DNA of 64,000 nt. It comes from a candidate division CSSED10-310 bacterium (GTDB taxonomy: Bacteria > CSSED10-310 > JAFGJC01). The translations under genes and the position numbers were made by a program. The notes below the pieces were generated by a model, which searched no databases, was not told the origin of the DNA, and saw only the letters and a program-made list of their open reading frames with translations. Shown piece by piece: positions 33,738-42,983 of this stretch; the first letter of the stretch is position 1; every line of letters begins with the position of its first letter. Where the stretch lies: the NCBI GenBank assembly GCA_016927905.1, contig JAFGLW010000009.1, positions 1-64,000 on the forward strand, read 5' to 3'.

Positions 33738-34753
33738 AAACCATTCTGGAAATGATCGGATATCCGCCGCCCGAAAGCAGAGATGTCGTCCGGTTCCATT
33801 TTTTCAAAAACCTCTCCTATGCCACCCGGATCCGGCTTGCAATCGCACTCGCTGCTGCCGGCTTCATTCTCCAGATTGTGTCTTTGAACATCTACAGCGG
33901 GATCCTGCTGATCATTGTCTCGACAAGCCTGATCATCGCCAAGGGCTACGACAGCCGGGCCCGGCTGAAATATTTCTCTTTGGAACCACACTGGACGGAA
34001 GTGCCGGTAGAGAAACTAATGGATATCCAGCGCCTTCAACGAAAAAACCTCCGGTGGGACAGCGATTATCTGGATATTTCCAATCCGCGTGGTTTTCTCG
34101 GGCTGCTGATGGCGGTGACGGCGGGATTCAGCCTTGCGGCCGGGACAGGATATCTGGCCGGGGACCGGGATGTTTTTATCATTATCCTTGTCGACATTCT
34201 GGTCTTGTTCGTGCCGGTCTGGTTCACCGGCATGCGGTTCATTCTCAAACAACCCGCTCTGGATATCAAAATCAAAATCATCTCGGAACTGGGCAGAAAT
34301 TTTGAGCAGATCCGGCAACCCGGTGAACTTTTCAAACCCGCCCTGATGCTTGCGCGGCAATCCGACAAAACCGTACCCACAGACGCCCGTTTCACCATCT
34401 CGTTCTTCGATATACCGGACGGCTTCTACGGCCTCCAGGCCCAGGTGAATATCAATGTGGTCCAGGGTCATCAATACCCATATTTTTACTGCGTTCTGGC
34501 CGCCAGACCCGGTTTCGGACTGACCGCATTCAAAGACAAGGTGAAACTGCCTTCCAATATCATCTGCGAATTCCAGGAGGATGCCCGGGCCGAAGTTTTG
34601 GTTATCCGCCAGTTCACAACCAAGAAAAGCGGGTATCACACCAGGGACAGAACCCGTTTCGAGATTCTTCTGAGTGCCGTCGCAGCGGGGCGGATGATTT
34701 GTGGAACGGAAGTCCCCTTGGATCAAAACGGACAAAATGGCTCCGGGAAATAA
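33734..34753 (+). CDS. Polytopic membrane protein of the Cys-His-tail operon, function unknown
   Basis: The 339-residue protein has two hydrophobic hairpins (about residues 35-75: AIALAAAGFILQIVSLNIYS, GILLIIVSTSLIIAKG; and about 115-165: GLLMAVTAGFSLAAG, VFIIILVDILVLFVPVW). A C-terminal soluble domain of about 170 residues follows. It starts with a GTG that overlaps the stop of the radical SAM gene (GTGA). I recognise no family. The context suggests a membrane partner, transporter or sensor for the modified tail protein. Confidence 0.75.
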   Translation: MKTILEMIGYPPPESRDVVRFHFFKNLSYATRIRLAIALAAAGFILQIVSLNIYSGILLIIVSTSLIIAKGYDSRARLKYFSLEPHWTEVPVEKLMDIQRLQRKNLRWDSDYLDISNPRGFLGLLMAVTAGFSLAAGTGYLAGDRDVFIIILVDILVLFVPVWFTGMRFILKQPALDIKIKIISELGRNFEQIRQPGELFKPALMLARQSDKTVPTDARFTISFFDIPDGFYGLQAQVNINVVQGHQYPYFYCVLAARPGFGLTAFKDKVKLPSNIICEFQEDARAEVLVIRQFTTKKSGYHTRDRTRFEILLSAVAAGRMICGTEVPLDQNGQNGSGK

Positions 34754-34792
34754 TCGACACGCAGGATAGAAGCGGCATTGCCGATACAGGTC

Positions 34793-34821
34793 TTGACAAG
34801 TGGTTTGGGGATGATTAGAAT
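34793..34821 (+). promoter_or_regulatory. Sigma-70-type promoter of the TetR-exporter operon
   Basis: TTGACA (34793-34798) and TAGAAT (34816-34821) are separated by exactly 17 bases, an almost perfect consensus, 60 bases before the TetR start. Confidence 0.8.
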
Positions 34822-34840
34822 TTAAATAAACGTATGCTCA

Positions 34841-34852
34841 AAACGTACGTTT
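34841..34852. promoter_or_regulatory. Probable TetR operator, perfect palindrome
   Basis: AAACGTACGTTT is a perfect 12-base palindrome about 20 bases after the -10 box. A second copy of its half-site (AAACGTA) lies at 34828-34834. The position between promoter and the TetR gene fits autorepression. Confidence 0.65.
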
Positions 34853-34880
34853 GATTTTTTACCTGGAACTGAAAGATGAA

Positions 34881-35528
34881 ATGATCAAAATGAATCATGC
34901 CGTGGATCACCCCAGAGAACGGATTCTCCAGGCCGGCATTCATCTTTTTTCACGCAGGGGATTTGCCGCCACGGGAGTCCGGGAGCTTGCGGAATACGCC
35001 GGAGTCAACCTGGCCATGATCAACTATTACTACGGTTCAAAAATCGGAGTGTTGAAAGCGATCGTCGACACATTCTTTACGGAATATTCCCGGACGGTCC
35101 TGGAAAATGTGGCGGGAGAGGGACCGCTGGAGACGCGGATTGAGAATCTGGTCCGCGCGGTGACCCGATATCTTCTGGCGAATTCCGGGATGATGAAGAT
35201 CGCCGTGGCCGAAATGCCGCTGGATATACCGGAAGTCTTCGAGTACAAGGCGCAGCATTTCAGGCAGCTCAAGAAGCTGGCCGGGGAGCATATTGTGCCG
35301 TTGATCGAAAAATCGATCGGGAAAAAGCAGCCGGCGGAGATGATCGGGCCGGTTCTGGGCGGTATGTTGATGGGTCATTTCCTGTTTCGTCCGGTTATCA
35401 TGGCGATCGGTGAGGTCACGCTGGATGCGGTGTTTTACGAACAGTATATCCGGCTGGTATCTCACATGCTTTTGTACGGTTTGGGGAAGGCCGGGCCGGG
35501 TGGGAGATCGATTACAGCGGGAGATTGA
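34881..35528 (+). CDS. TetR-family repressor of the exporter operon (CecR-like)
   Basis: The 215-residue protein has a TetR helix-turn-helix at about residues 10-60: RERILQAGIHLFSRRGFAAT, VRELAEYAGVNLAMINYYYGSK. Its C-terminal ligand domain resembles the DUF1956 group that includes E. coli CecR (YbiH). CecR also sits before an HlyD/ABC/ABC-permease set. It lies 3 bases upstream of the TolC-like gene. The exact start is uncertain (ATG 34881 or 34890). Confidence 0.88.
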   Translation: MIKMNHAVDHPRERILQAGIHLFSRRGFAATGVRELAEYAGVNLAMINYYYGSKIGVLKAIVDTFFTEYSRTVLENVAGEGPLETRIENLVRAVTRYLLANSGMMKIAVAEMPLDIPEVFEYKAQHFRQLKKLAGEHIVPLIEKSIGKKQPAEMIGPVLGGMLMGHFLFRPVIMAIGEVTLDAVFYEQYIRLVSHMLLYGLGKAGPGGRSITAGD

Positions 35529-35531
35529 ATC

Positions 35532-36881
35532 ATGAACAGAGGGTTGGCTGTCGGGATTGTTTTGATTTTGGGGGTCGAAGCGGCGGGCGTCGCGGAGACA
35601 TTCGGGCTGGCGGAATGCATTGTTCAGGCTCGCCGGAACAATCCGGAGCTGGAAGCCATGGTGCAGGCCGTGGCTCAAGCCCGTGCCCGGGTGACCGTGG
35701 CGGAAGCGGAGGCTGGAATCAGTCTGGATCTGAGCGGCTGGGCACGGATTGTATCGGTTGTGCCAGAGATGATCCAGCCGGATGTTGAGGTTCCGATACC
35801 GGGATATGAGGTGACCATTCCCGGCAGCAGTTTTAAGCTTGGCGATTATGATAGCTATTCCATTGATCTGGAGATATCCAAGGTGCTGTATGCGGGAGGT
35901 CGGCTGGAGGGTGCGGCGGTCCAGGCGGATTTGGCGGCGGATGCCTTGGAGGTTGAACAGAATCTGGTTCGAAACCGACTGGACCTGGAGGTCGGCATTC
36001 TGGGGATCGGTTTGACCAGACTGGTCGAACTGCGTCGTGTTGCAGCGGATGCCCTGGCTCTGTCTGCGCTTCATGCCGAGGATATCCGGAACCTGAAAAC
36101 AGCGGGTGTCATTACCGACAACGAAGTGCTCAAAGCGGACCTCCGGGTTTCCGAAACCGAGACGGCGTTAATCGAACTGACGCATCAGATCGAGCTGCAT
36201 TCGGAGCGGCTGGCTGCAGTGACCGGTTGCCGGTTCGAGATGCCCGGTGAGTTGCCGGAATTGCGGCTGGGGGACCCGGATATACCGGATCGTTCGGAGG
36301 GGTTATCGGAGGCTTTGGCGGGACGAATCGAACTGGAATCCGTCGATCGGCGGATCCTGAGCGCTGAGCACCGGAGGGAAATGATTCTGCGCGAGAAGCG
36401 TCCGGTTGTTACGGCATTCGGGAAGGCGTCTTTCGGGAAGCCGGGTCCGGATTTCATTCGGAATGAATGGATCGATTCCTATCACGCGGGTATCCAGTGT
36501 GCCGTCAATCTGTGGGACGACGGCAGGATCGATTCGCGGGCCGAGGAGATCCGGCATGAGCTGACGCGGCTGGCGGCTTCCCGGCGGGCGGTGGAATCCA
36601 TGATTGAGTTGGATGTCATCGGTGCGATTCTTCGGATAAAAGACGCAAGTCTGCGGATCGATGTTGCCGAACGCGCACTGCTGCAGGCGGAGGAAAATTT
36701 CAGGCTGACCCGCGATCGGTTCTCTGAAGGCACCCTGACCAACACCGATTTTCTGGATGCCGAACTGGCATTGTCCCGTTCCCGCTCAAACCGGGTGATT
36801 GCACGGACCGACTTGAACCTGGCATGGGTGATGTATTTCGCGGCGACGGGCAGGGATATTCTGGAGGAGGTTGAATCATGA
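35532..36881 (+). CDS. TolC-like outer-membrane efflux protein
   Basis: The 449-residue protein has a signal peptide (GLAVGIVLILGVEAAGVAE). Two long helical repeats are typical of TolC proteins, each with a NNPELEAMVQAVAQARA-like opening and a late FSEGTLTNTDFLDAELAL motif. It would form the outer-membrane channel of the tripartite pump encoded downstream. Its end overlaps the next start (ATGA). Confidence 0.9.
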   Translation: MNRGLAVGIVLILGVEAAGVAETFGLAECIVQARRNNPELEAMVQAVAQARARVTVAEAEAGISLDLSGWARIVSVVPEMIQPDVEVPIPGYEVTIPGSSFKLGDYDSYSIDLEISKVLYAGGRLEGAAVQADLAADALEVEQNLVRNRLDLEVGILGIGLTRLVELRRVAADALALSALHAEDIRNLKTAGVITDNEVLKADLRVSETETALIELTHQIELHSERLAAVTGCRFEMPGELPELRLGDPDIPDRSEGLSEALAGRIELESVDRRILSAEHRREMILREKRPVVTAFGKASFGKPGPDFIRNEWIDSYHAGIQCAVNLWDDGRIDSRAEEIRHELTRLAASRRAVESMIELDVIGAILRIKDASLRIDVAERALLQAEENFRLTRDRFSEGTLTNTDFLDAELALSRSRSNRVIARTDLNLAWVMYFAATGRDILEEVES

Positions 36882-37792
36882 AACGAATTCCGCTGATGCC
36901 GGCTGTGCTCGGGATGATGTTGGCAGCCGGATGCGAACCAGAAACTCCGGCACTCACGGGTTCGGGTATTATTGAAGCCGAGGAACGCCTGATTTCAGCG
37001 GGCATGGGAAGTGAAATTCTGGAATGCCCCGTCGTGGAAGGGCGGATCGTAAAGCAGGGGGATGTGATCGCCATACTTGACGTGACCGGGCTGGAGCTGG
37101 AGCGGCAGGCTGCCGCATCCAGCATCGTCGAGATTGAGGCTCAGGACCGGCAGTTCCGGGCTCAGGTCGCCCAGGCCCAGACCGCTCTCGAAGGAGCTCG
37201 TAAAAATTATGATCGTGCCAGAATCCTGAAACAGAAAGGATCCATTTCCGATCAGAGTTATGATGATGCGGAAACGGCGTATCTGGTGGCCCGGAGACAA
37301 TTGGAAACAGCCGGAGCGCTGCTGGAAGCCATTCCAGCCCGGAAAACCGTACTGGAATCGCAGCTCAAGGTGATTGATTACAGGATATCCACCGGAACGG
37401 TCACCGCCCCGATTGACGGAACGGTTCTGGAAATATACGCAGAATGTGGTGAACGAATTGCTCCCGGCCAGCCCATCGTCAAACTGGCGGATCTGACATC
37501 GGTCTGGGTGAAAATATACATCGGTGCCGTGGATCTGGGTCGGGTCAAATTGCGGGCCGGGGCCAGGATCGAGGTCGATGCATTCCCCGGGCGGGTGTTC
37601 AACGGGGAAATCTCCTGGATTTCCGACCGCTCCGAATTCACTCCCAAAAATATTCAGACCCGCGATGCCCGGGCCGATCTGGTTTATGCGGTGAAGGTCC
37701 GTGTGCCCAATCCGCAGGGCGTTTTCAAGATCGGGATGCCGGTTGATGTCCGACTGGAAGGATTCCCGGAATACGATTCCGGTGGTCGATAG
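36878..37792 (+). CDS. HlyD-type periplasmic adaptor lipoprotein of the ABC exporter
   Basis: The 304-residue protein starts with a lipoprotein signal (GMMLAAGC). A biotinyl-lipoyl-like half (VEGRIVKQGDVIAILD), a coiled-coil hairpin (about residues 80-160) and the second half (GTVTAPIDGTVLEIYAECGE) follow, then a beta-barrel region. It should bridge the ABC permeases to the TolC-like channel, as YbhG does. Confidence 0.92.
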   Translation: MKRIPLMPAVLGMMLAAGCEPETPALTGSGIIEAEERLISAGMGSEILECPVVEGRIVKQGDVIAILDVTGLELERQAAASSIVEIEAQDRQFRAQVAQAQTALEGARKNYDRARILKQKGSISDQSYDDAETAYLVARRQLETAGALLEAIPARKTVLESQLKVIDYRISTGTVTAPIDGTVLEIYAECGERIAPGQPIVKLADLTSVWVKIYIGAVDLGRVKLRAGARIEVDAFPGRVFNGEISWISDRSEFTPKNIQTRDARADLVYAVKVRVPNPQGVFKIGMPVDVRLEGFPEYDSGGR

Positions 37793-37802
37793 AGGAACCA
37801 GT

Positions 37803-38771
37803 ATGCCGGACGAAACCGCAGATTCCCGGGTCGATATACAATGTGAAAAAATCCGGAAAACGTACGCGGATATAACTGCTTTGAACGGAATCGATCTGGC
37901 CGTGACCCGGGGGGAACGATTCGGCCTGATCGGACCGGACGGGGCCGGGAAAACCACCCTGATGCGGATTTTATGCGGATTGATCCGACCGGATGCGGGG
38001 AAATTTTCGGTGGCTGGTTTCGATGGGATACGGCAGATCCGGTCGGTTAAATCGAATGTTGGATATATGCCTCAGAGGTTTTCCCTGTATCCCGATCTGA
38101 CCGTGCGGGAAAACCTGAAGTTTTTTGCCGATTTGTTCAAAGTGACGGGTGAAGCCCGCAGATCCCGCCAGGAAAGGCTGATGCAGTTCAGCCGCCTGGA
38201 GCCGTTCCTGAGCCGGCGGGCCGGACGGTTATCCGGGGGGATGAAACAAAAACTGGCCCTATCCTGCGCCTTGATTCACACACCGAGGGTTTTGATTCTG
38301 GATGAACCCACCACCGGTGTTGATCCGGTTTCCCGCCGGGATTTCTGGTCCATTCTTCAAGAACTTTCCGAAAGGGACCGGGTGACGGTGTTCGTCTCGA
38401 CACCCTATCTGGATGAAGCATCCCGCTGCCACCGGATCGCATTCATTTCGGACGGGGAAATCCTTGAGCAGGGGATCCCAAAAGAACTGGCAGAGCGTTA
38501 TCCCCATCCCATTCTGAAAATCCGCTCTGAAACACCGTTCAGACTGAAGCATGAAATGGAAGATCTCGATTCGGTCCATTCCATCACCATTCAGGGTGAC
38601 CACCTGCGCGTATCGGTACGAGGCGGCGATCCCGGGGAGGAGAAGATTCGCGGCTGGTTCCGGGAACATGGATCGTATCCCTCCGAAGTCGAGAAAACCA
38701 GGTCGACGCTTGAGGATTATTTCATCTACTGCATGAAAGGAAACCGGGGAGATGACCGGGTACGCGGTTGA
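37803..38771 (+). CDS. ABC exporter ATPase, first subunit
   Basis: The 322-residue protein has Walker A GPDGAGKT, Q-loop VGYMPQRFSLYPDL, signature LSGGMKQKLALSCAL, Walker B VLILDEPTTGVDP and an altered H-loop (STPYLDEA, with Pro where His is usual). Its last 20 bases overlap the next ATPase gene. In E. coli YbhF, two such domains are fused in one protein; here they are separate. AGAGGA precedes ATG 37803. Confidence 0.92.
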   Translation: MPDETADSRVDIQCEKIRKTYADITALNGIDLAVTRGERFGLIGPDGAGKTTLMRILCGLIRPDAGKFSVAGFDGIRQIRSVKSNVGYMPQRFSLYPDLTVRENLKFFADLFKVTGEARRSRQERLMQFSRLEPFLSRRAGRLSGGMKQKLALSCALIHTPRVLILDEPTTGVDPVSRRDFWSILQELSERDRVTVFVSTPYLDEASRCHRIAFISDGEILEQGIPKELAERYPHPILKIRSETPFRLKHEMEDLDSVHSITIQGDHLRVSVRGGDPGEEKIRGWFREHGSYPSEVEKTRSTLEDYFIYCMKGNRGDDRVRG

Positions 38772-39519
38772 AACGGAAAACCTGACCAAGCGGTTCGGGC
38801 GGTTTGTGGCGGTCGACGGCGTGGATCTGAAAGTCCGGAGAGGTGAAATATATGGGTTTCTGGGGGCCAACGGTGCCGGTAAAACAACCACCATCCGGAT
38901 ATTATGCGGGTTGTTGCGGGCCACATCAGGCAAGGCGGTGGTCAATGGAATCGATGTCATCCGGTCTCCCGAAAAAGTCAAACGCACTCTGGGGTATATG
39001 TCACAAAAATTCTCGCTTTATGAAGATTTGAAGGTCAAACATAATTTGACATTTTTCGGTGGTGTATACCGTTTGAACCGGCGTCGGCTGCAGTCCCGGA
39101 TCGAACAGATAACCGCATCCGTGGGCCTTGCCGGTCTGTTGGAACGGGATGTCCGGGGACTGCCCACCGGATGGAAACAACGCCTGGCGCTGGCCTGCGC
39201 CATCCTTCACGATCCCGGTATTGTGTTTTTAGATGAGCCGACGGGCGGTGTGGATCCGGTATCCCGCCGGAATTTCTGGGATTTAATATACAGCCTGGCA
39301 GATTCCGGGAAGACGATTTTTGTTACCACCCATTACATGGACGAGGCGGAATACTGTCACCGGGTGGCGGTCATGTATGGCGGCCGGGTGCTGACCAGCG
39401 GACCGCCCGGACGGATCAAGGAGGAGACCGGTTCGGTGTCCCTGGAAGAAGCGTTCATAAGCCTTGTGACCGAACAGTTATCCGGACAGGGCGGGGAACG
39501 GCCGGAGTCTGTTCCGTGA
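38752..39519 (+). CDS. ABC exporter ATPase, second subunit
   Basis: The 255-residue protein has Walker A GANGAGKTTT, Q-loop LGYMSQKFSLYEDL, Walker B IVFLDEPTGGVDP and the H-loop TTHYMDEA. The signature position reads LPTGWKQRLALACA, where LSGGxxQ is usual. The two ATPases therefore have complementary deviations (H-loop in one, signature in the other), which suggests a heterodimer with one standard site. Confidence 0.92.
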   Translation: MTGYAVETENLTKRFGRFVAVDGVDLKVRRGEIYGFLGANGAGKTTTIRILCGLLRATSGKAVVNGIDVIRSPEKVKRTLGYMSQKFSLYEDLKVKHNLTFFGGVYRLNRRRLQSRIEQITASVGLAGLLERDVRGLPTGWKQRLALACAILHDPGIVFLDEPTGGVDPVSRRNFWDLIYSLADSGKTIFVTTHYMDEAEYCHRVAVMYGGRVLTSGPPGRIKEETGSVSLEEAFISLVTEQLSGQGGERPESVP

Positions 39520-40616
39520 GACGGCTGCTGGCGATAATCGGGAAGGAGTTTCTGCATATTTTCAGGGATCCGCGATCTCTGGTGATCCTGATCGTCATGC
39601 CCCTGGTGATGATCTTCCTTTTCGGGTATGCGGTGCGCCTGGATATCAAACATATTTCACTCGCGGTTTGGGACCGCGACGGAAGCGCCGTCAGCCGGGA
39701 TCTGATCCGGTCATTCCAGACCAGCGGCTATTTCGAGCTGGTCCGCACGGAAACCGGTTCTCTGGACCCGCACCGGGTGTTCCGGCGGCGGGAGGCCTTG
39801 ACCGTGCTGTCCATTCCGGAAAATTACGGTCGATCCATCGAAACGGGGCATCCGGATCCGGTGCAGTTCCTGGCGGATGCATCCGATTCCAATACCGCGA
39901 CAATCGCCGGACAATACGCGGAACAGATCGTTTTCGAGTTCGTGATGAAACACCTGAACCCTCCCCGGTTGATCCTCGATATCGGCATGCTCATCTATTT
40001 CAATCCGGAGCTGGAATCGACCTTCTTCATCGTTCCCGGTCTGATCGCGGTTCTTTTCATGATGGTGTGTGCGCTTCTGACATCCGTGACCATTGCCCGT
40101 GAAAAGGAAACCGGCACGCTGGAACAGATTCTGGTATCTCCGGTCAGAACCCGTGAAATCGTGATCGGAAAGGTTCTGCCCTATGTGATTCTGGCCGGGA
40201 CGATTGCCGTGATGGTGATCGCTTTGTCCATGGTCTGGTTCGATGTCCCGTTTCGGGGAGATCCCTGGCTCCTGGTTTTATACTCCCTGATCTACCTTTT
40301 ATGTTCCCTGGCTCTGGGTATCCTGATCTCAACCAAAGCCAGAACAATGCAGGTGGCCATGATGGTTGCGCTGGTCATCACCATGCTGCCCTCCGTCATG
40401 CTCTCTGGATTCATGTTTCCCATCACCTCCATGCCGGCCCCCATACGCGCCATCACATATATCGTCCCGGCACGGTATTACCTGATCATCATCCGCGGGA
40501 TCATGCTGAAAGGAATCGGATGGCTGTGCCTTAAAAAACAGGTGCTGCTGCTTCTCGGATTCACCCTGTTCCTTCTGGCGGTCAGCATCCGGCGGTTCAA
40601 GGCGTCTCTGGAGTGA
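39516..40616 (+). CDS. ABC exporter permease, first subunit (ABC-2 type)
   Basis: The 366-residue protein has an N-terminal helix after RRLLAIIGKEFLHIFRDPRS, a large extracytoplasmic loop and five C-terminal helices. The ABC-2 motif REKETGTLEQILVSPVRTREI is clear. It starts at a GTG overlapping the ATPase stop. It corresponds to YbhS/YbhR. Confidence 0.92.
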   Translation: MRRLLAIIGKEFLHIFRDPRSLVILIVMPLVMIFLFGYAVRLDIKHISLAVWDRDGSAVSRDLIRSFQTSGYFELVRTETGSLDPHRVFRRREALTVLSIPENYGRSIETGHPDPVQFLADASDSNTATIAGQYAEQIVFEFVMKHLNPPRLILDIGMLIYFNPELESTFFIVPGLIAVLFMMVCALLTSVTIAREKETGTLEQILVSPVRTREIVIGKVLPYVILAGTIAVMVIALSMVWFDVPFRGDPWLLVLYSLIYLLCSLALGILISTKARTMQVAMMVALVITMLPSVMLSGFMFPITSMPAPIRAITYIVPARYYLIIIRGIMLKGIGWLCLKKQVLLLLGFTLFLLAVSIRRFKASLE

Positions 40617-40620
40617 ACCC

Positions 40621-41712
40621 ATGGGCGTGATCGGTCATCTCATCCGAAAGGAATTTCTGCAGGTTCTGAAAGACCGGCCCATGATGGCCATCATCTTCAT
40701 CATGCCGCTGGTCCAGCTATTCATTCTGGGGTACGCCATCACCACCGATGTCAAGAATATTCCATTGGGGTTCCTGGATCACGACCGGTCCGCTGATTCG
40801 CGCGCCCTGATTCAATGGTTTGAACAATCCGGGCGGTTCAGTCCCATCCTTCACTGCGAAAATCCACAGGCCGTTCAGATGGCTTTCGACAAAGCGGAAA
40901 TATCACTGGCCGTCGTGATCGCAAAGGACTTTTCCCGGAACCTTCTGCGATCCGAACCATCCCGGATTCAGATCATCGCCGACGGGGTGGATTCCAACAC
41001 ATCGCTGATTGCAGCCGGATATGCGCGCAAGATTCTGACCCGGCATTTTGCACTCAAATACCCCGAGTTTTCTCCCGGAGAAGTCCGTTTCAGGGCATTC
41101 TACAATCCGGAACTGGAAAGCGCGTTCACCATCGTACCCGGCATCATTTCCCTGCTCCTGATGATTGTGACCTCCCTGTTGACCGCCATGGGACTGGTTC
41201 GTGAACGGGAGATCGGGACGTTGGAGCAATTGAATGTGACACCCATCCGGCCGGTGGAGCTGATCCTGGGAAAGATTCTCCCATTTGTCATTCTGGGCGG
41301 GATCGTTTTTACACTCGGTCTGACCGTGGCGCTGGTATGGTTTAAGATCCCCATGGAGGGCGCGCTCGGAACCCTGGTCCTCTTCGTGGCCATTTTTCTT
41401 CTGGTTACCCTGGGATTGGGCGTCTTCATCTCCACGGTGACCTCAACCCAGCAGCAGGCCGTGTTCCTCTCCTGGTTTGTCCTGGTCGTATCGGTGCTCA
41501 TGTCCGGGTTCATGTTTCCCATATCCAATATGCCGGCGGCGATGCAGAAGGTCACCTACGCCATCCCGCTCCGGTACTTCATCACCGCCCTGCGGGAGAT
41601 CCTGCTCAAAGGTGCCACTGCGGCCGATCTGACACTGGAATGGCAGGCTTTGTCCGGGCTGGGTGCGGTCATATTCCTTCTGGCGGTTCTGAAATTCAGA
41701 AAACGGATCTGA
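40621..41712 (+). CDS. ABC exporter permease, second subunit (ABC-2 type)
   Basis: The 363-residue protein is a paralogue of the previous gene: RKEFLQVLKDRPMMAIIFI, a large loop, REREIGTLEQLNVTPIRPVE and the same helix pattern. It would pair with the first permease. Its last 17 bases overlap the end of the convergent RNase HIII gene. Confidence 0.92.
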   Translation: MGVIGHLIRKEFLQVLKDRPMMAIIFIMPLVQLFILGYAITTDVKNIPLGFLDHDRSADSRALIQWFEQSGRFSPILHCENPQAVQMAFDKAEISLAVVIAKDFSRNLLRSEPSRIQIIADGVDSNTSLIAAGYARKILTRHFALKYPEFSPGEVRFRAFYNPELESAFTIVPGIISLLLMIVTSLLTAMGLVREREIGTLEQLNVTPIRPVELILGKILPFVILGGIVFTLGLTVALVWFKIPMEGALGTLVLFVAIFLLVTLGLGVFISTVTSTQQQAVFLSWFVLVVSVLMSGFMFPISNMPAAMQKVTYAIPLRYFITALREILLKGATAADLTLEWQALSGLGAVIFLLAVLKFRKRI

Positions 41713-42709
41713 TCTTTCCGGTGTTTCTGAAATGAAGCTTGACCGTGTTGGTCAGAACGGAAGATCCACTCGCTTCGACCAGCTTCCGTGCCGCATCATC
41801 GGCCGCATCACCTGCTCCGGGAACCAGCTTGATCCGATACAGTTCGGACAGTTTATTCAGTCGATACAGGTACCTGGCCCGGGCCAGAATGGATGCCGCT
41901 GCCACGGCGATGTTATCTTCCGCACGGGGACGCACGATGAGTTGGAATGTAACGTCCAGATACCGGGTAACACTCGATTTTCCGGCAAACTGATCGATTA
42001 CAACCGCTTCCGGATGCCGGCCCGGCAGGGTCAATAACGACTGAATCGCCCTGGCATGCGACCATGCCAGCAGTTCGTTCAGTTTCTTTCCCTCGGCGCG
42101 GAACTGCTCATACAGGCGGTTGTAAGTCGCCGGAACAATCTCAATCACAGATATCCGATCTTTATAATTTCGAAAAAGCTGCCGGGCAATGGACCGGCAT
42201 TCGGCATTCCCGATCAGCTTGGAATCCCGGACGCCGAGAGACCGCAGTTGCGGGATTATCGGGTGGGACGCCAGGAAAGCCGCAGTGACCAGAGGACCGA
42301 AATAATCCCCCTTGCCCGCCTCGTCCGAACCGATCCACCAGGCAAACTCCCGTTCCTCCCCGACTCCGCTGGCCGCGGAACTGCCCGGGTCCCCCAAAAA
42401 AACGGTCTTTAACTTCCGGGCGGTCTTCTCCGGCACGCTCCGATCCACCACAAAAGAAAATCCTTTCCTGGCGGAATAATAAGCACAGGCACATACCACC
42501 GCATCACCCAGCCGGAAGGTCAGGCGCGATCCGTATTGGATGGGCCGGGCATCCTCAAAAACAAATCCCGCCGCCCTCGCCGCTTCCAGTTTCGACGCCA
42601 GCAGCGCGTTGATCTGGGAAACCTCAGAATAAATCCCGGCCTCGGCCATCTTCTGCACGGATTCATCCCGGGGCGGGTTGTCCTGTCGTTCCTGGCCCAT
42701 GCCTGTCAT
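41696..42709 (-). CDS. rnhC: Ribonuclease HIII
   Basis: RNase HIII cuts RNA in RNA-DNA hybrids. The 337-residue length, the N-terminal TBP-like domain (GFVFEDARPIQYGSRLTFR, YYSARKGFSFVVD) and the catalytic start GSDEAGKGDYFGPLV mark HIII rather than HII. Later acidic motifs are LGVRDSKLI, VIDQFAGK and EDNIAVAAASILAR. I chose ATG 42709; ATG 42700 is an alternative. Confidence 0.9.
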   Translation of the reverse strand: MTGMGQERQDNPPRDESVQKMAEAGIYSEVSQINALLASKLEAARAAGFVFEDARPIQYGSRLTFRLGDAVVCACAYYSARKGFSFVVDRSVPEKTARKLKTVFLGDPGSSAASGVGEEREFAWWIGSDEAGKGDYFGPLVTAAFLASHPIIPQLRSLGVRDSKLIGNAECRSIARQLFRNYKDRISVIEIVPATYNRLYEQFRAEGKKLNELLAWSHARAIQSLLTLPGRHPEAVVIDQFAGKSSVTRYLDVTFQLIVRPRAEDNIAVAAASILARARYLYRLNKLSELYRIKLVPGAGDAADDAARKLVEASGSSVLTNTVKLHFRNTGKIRSVF

Positions 42710-42903
42710 TAAACGCCATTTCCCGAGCTTTCTCAATCACAATGATGAAACTCCCTGGGCTGCCGGAAATTCTTATGGGAAGCTCCCGTTCTGCAGATTC
42801 CTGAATTTGACAACCACGTTCCAAAGCGGCCCGAACCGGTGATCCCGGTACTGTGAAATCCAAAAAAAGGGGGAGGTCGAACACACACCGTTGTCGTGCC
42901 GGG

Positions 42904-42931
42904 TTGTGATAACGGTGTTTTATTGTATCTT
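42904..42931 (+). promoter_or_regulatory. Weak candidate promoter before the TlpA-like gene
   Basis: TTGTGA and TATCTT are separated by 16 bases, 52 bases before ATG 42984. Both boxes are imperfect. Confidence 0.3.
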
Positions 42932-42983
42932 GATAGGGAGTAAACTTGGTTCGGAAGGGATGTTCGAGCTGTTCGGAGGGAAA

